A stretch of 22,901 nt of DNA from Pseudomonadota bacterium (GTDB lineage: Bacteria > Pseudomonadota > Alphaproteobacteria > Rhizobiales > Xanthobacteraceae): assembly GCA_023391175.1 (NCBI GenBank), contig JAEWBL010000557.1:1-22901 (forward strand), read 5' to 3'. Below are positions 21,879 to 22,901 of this stretch, piece by piece. The notes beneath the pieces were generated by a model. The model was not told the origin of the DNA, ran no database searches, and saw only the letters and a list, made by a program, of their open reading frames with translations. Each line of letters opens with the position of its first letter. Positions within the stretch are counted from its first letter, which is position 1. The position numbers and the translations under genes are program-made.

Positions 21879-22901
21879 TGCGCGGCCTCCGGGGCGAGAG
21901 AGGCGGAGAGGGTGACGAGGCGTTCCAGCCGCGCGCGGGCCGAACCGGTGTCGAGGCTGGTCTGCGCCATGCCGACGCCTTCGGTGAGGTCCTTGGCGCG
22001 GCCGGCCACCACCAGGGCGGCGGCGGCGTTCAGCACCGCCACGTCGCGATAGGCGCCGGGGGCGCCGTCCAGCACGGCCCGCAGGGCTTCGGCATTATGT
22101 GCGGCATCCCCGCCCTTCAGCGCCTCGGCGGGCGCGCGGGCGAGGCCCACGTCCTCCGGGTTGAGGGTGAAGGTGTGGATGCGGCCGTCTTCCAGCACGG
22201 CAATGTCCGTGCCGCCGGAGATGGTGATCTCGTCCAGCCCGTCCGATCCGTGGACCACAAACGCCTTCTCCGAGCCCAGCGCCTTCAGCACCTCGGCCAG
22301 GGGCACGATCCAGGATTTCGCGAACACGCCCACCATCTGCCGCTTCACGCCGGCCGGATTGGAGAGCGGACCGAGCAGATTGAAAATGGTGCGCGTGCCC
22401 ATCTCCACCCGAGTCGGGCCCACATGCTTCATGGCCGGATGGTGGGAGGGGGCGAACATGAAGCCGATGCCGGCCTCGCCGATGCAGCGGGAGATGCCGG
22501 CCGGATCAAGATCCAGCCGCACGCCCAGCGCGGAGAGCACATCCGCCGCGCCGGACTTGGAGGAGAGCGCCCTGTTGCCGTGTTTCGCCACCGGCACGCC
22601 CGCGCCCGCGACGATAAAGCTGGCGCAGGTGGAGATGTTGTAGGAGCCGGAGGCGTCGCCGCCGGTGCCCACCACGTCCACCGCTTCGTCGGGGGCCTCC
22701 ACGGTGAGCATCTTGGCGCGCATGACGGAGACCGCGCCCGCGATCTCCTCCACCGTCTCGCCGCGCACGCGCAGGCCCATGAGCAACGCGCCCATCTGGG
22801 AGGGGGTCGCCTCGCCGGACATCATGCGATCGAACACGAAGGCGGCCTCGTCGCGGGAAAGGCTCGCGCCCGTGGCCACCTTGCCGAGCAGGGGTTTGAA
22901 C
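21875..22901 (-). CDS. trpD: Anthranilate phosphoribosyltransferase (5' truncated)
   Basis: Transfers phosphoribose to anthranilate in tryptophan synthesis. The glycine-rich PRPP site [38 protein letters not shown] and the acidic DGLDEIT are present. The frame runs off the right edge: residues FKPLLGK precede [12 protein letters not shown], as in the family (…FKPLLAKVATG…), so only a few N-terminal residues are missing. trpG would be expected just beyond. The stop overlaps trpC by ATGA. Confidence 0.96.
   Translation of the reverse strand, partial: FKPLLGKVATGASLSRDEAAFVFDRMMSGEATPSQMGALLMGLRVRGETVEEIAGAVSVMRAKMLTVEAPDEAVDVVGTGGDASGSYNISTCASFIVAGAGVPVAKHGNRALSSKSGAADVLSALGVRLDLDPAGISRCIGEAGIGFMFAPSHHPAMKHVGPTRVEMGTRTIFNLLGPLSNPAGVKRQMVGVFAKSWIVPLAEVLKALGSEKAFVVHGSDGLDEITISGGTDIAVLEDGRIHTFTLNPEDVGLARAPAEALKGGDAAHNAEALRAVLDGAPGAYRDVAVLNAAAALVVAGRAKDLTEGVGMAQTSLDTGSARARLERLVTLSASLAPEAAQ

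Overview
The window is GC-rich alphaproteobacterial chromosome, probably order Hyphomicrobiales and plausibly Xanthobacteraceae-like. The gene block trpD-trpC-moaC-moeA-lexA-comEC-gltX is a typical alphaproteobacterial neighbourhood, and the LexA target motif GTTC-N7-GTTC is present upstream of lexA. The genus is inference; no rRNA is present.

Positions 1 to about 12150 are a mobile, prophage-like region abutting the 3' end of a tRNA-Lys(UUU) gene. Left to right it holds: the C-terminal end of a probable replicative helicase; a 347-bp gene-free stretch with a 23-bp direct repeat and inverted GAAC/GTTC arms; a packaging and tail block (putative small terminase, large terminase, small protein, HK97-gp10/Mu-gpG-like protein, coiled-coil protein, two small proteins, tape measure fused to an M15 peptidase); a probable SOS-controlled Cys-rich protein; a three-gene minus-strand accessory operon headed by a TIGR04255-family protein; a small DinG-unrelated hypothetical with a paralogue further on; an AT-rich hypothetical; a XRE repressor; and a five-gene operon of small proteins, each overlapping the next by ATGA. 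No portal, protease, major capsid, tail fibre or integrase gene is visible, so this is either a degraded prophage or a reduced phage-derived element.

Positions 12152 to 22901 are core chromosome: tRNA-Lys, an M20 amidohydrolase, a TusA-like protein overlapping gltX, divergent gltX and comEC, lexA, moeA and moaC (molybdenum cofactor synthesis), a secreted DUF2147 protein, and trpC/trpD (tryptophan synthesis; trpD runs off the right edge).

The genes connect through SOS control. lexA is in the window and three exact GTTC-N7-GTTC sites lie in intergenic DNA: before lexA, between gltX and comEC, and inside the prophage before the Cys-rich gene. The most promising unknown system is the TIGR04255 three-gene cassette (7391-9068), which has the placement, composition and tight coupling of a phage-borne defence or conflict module.
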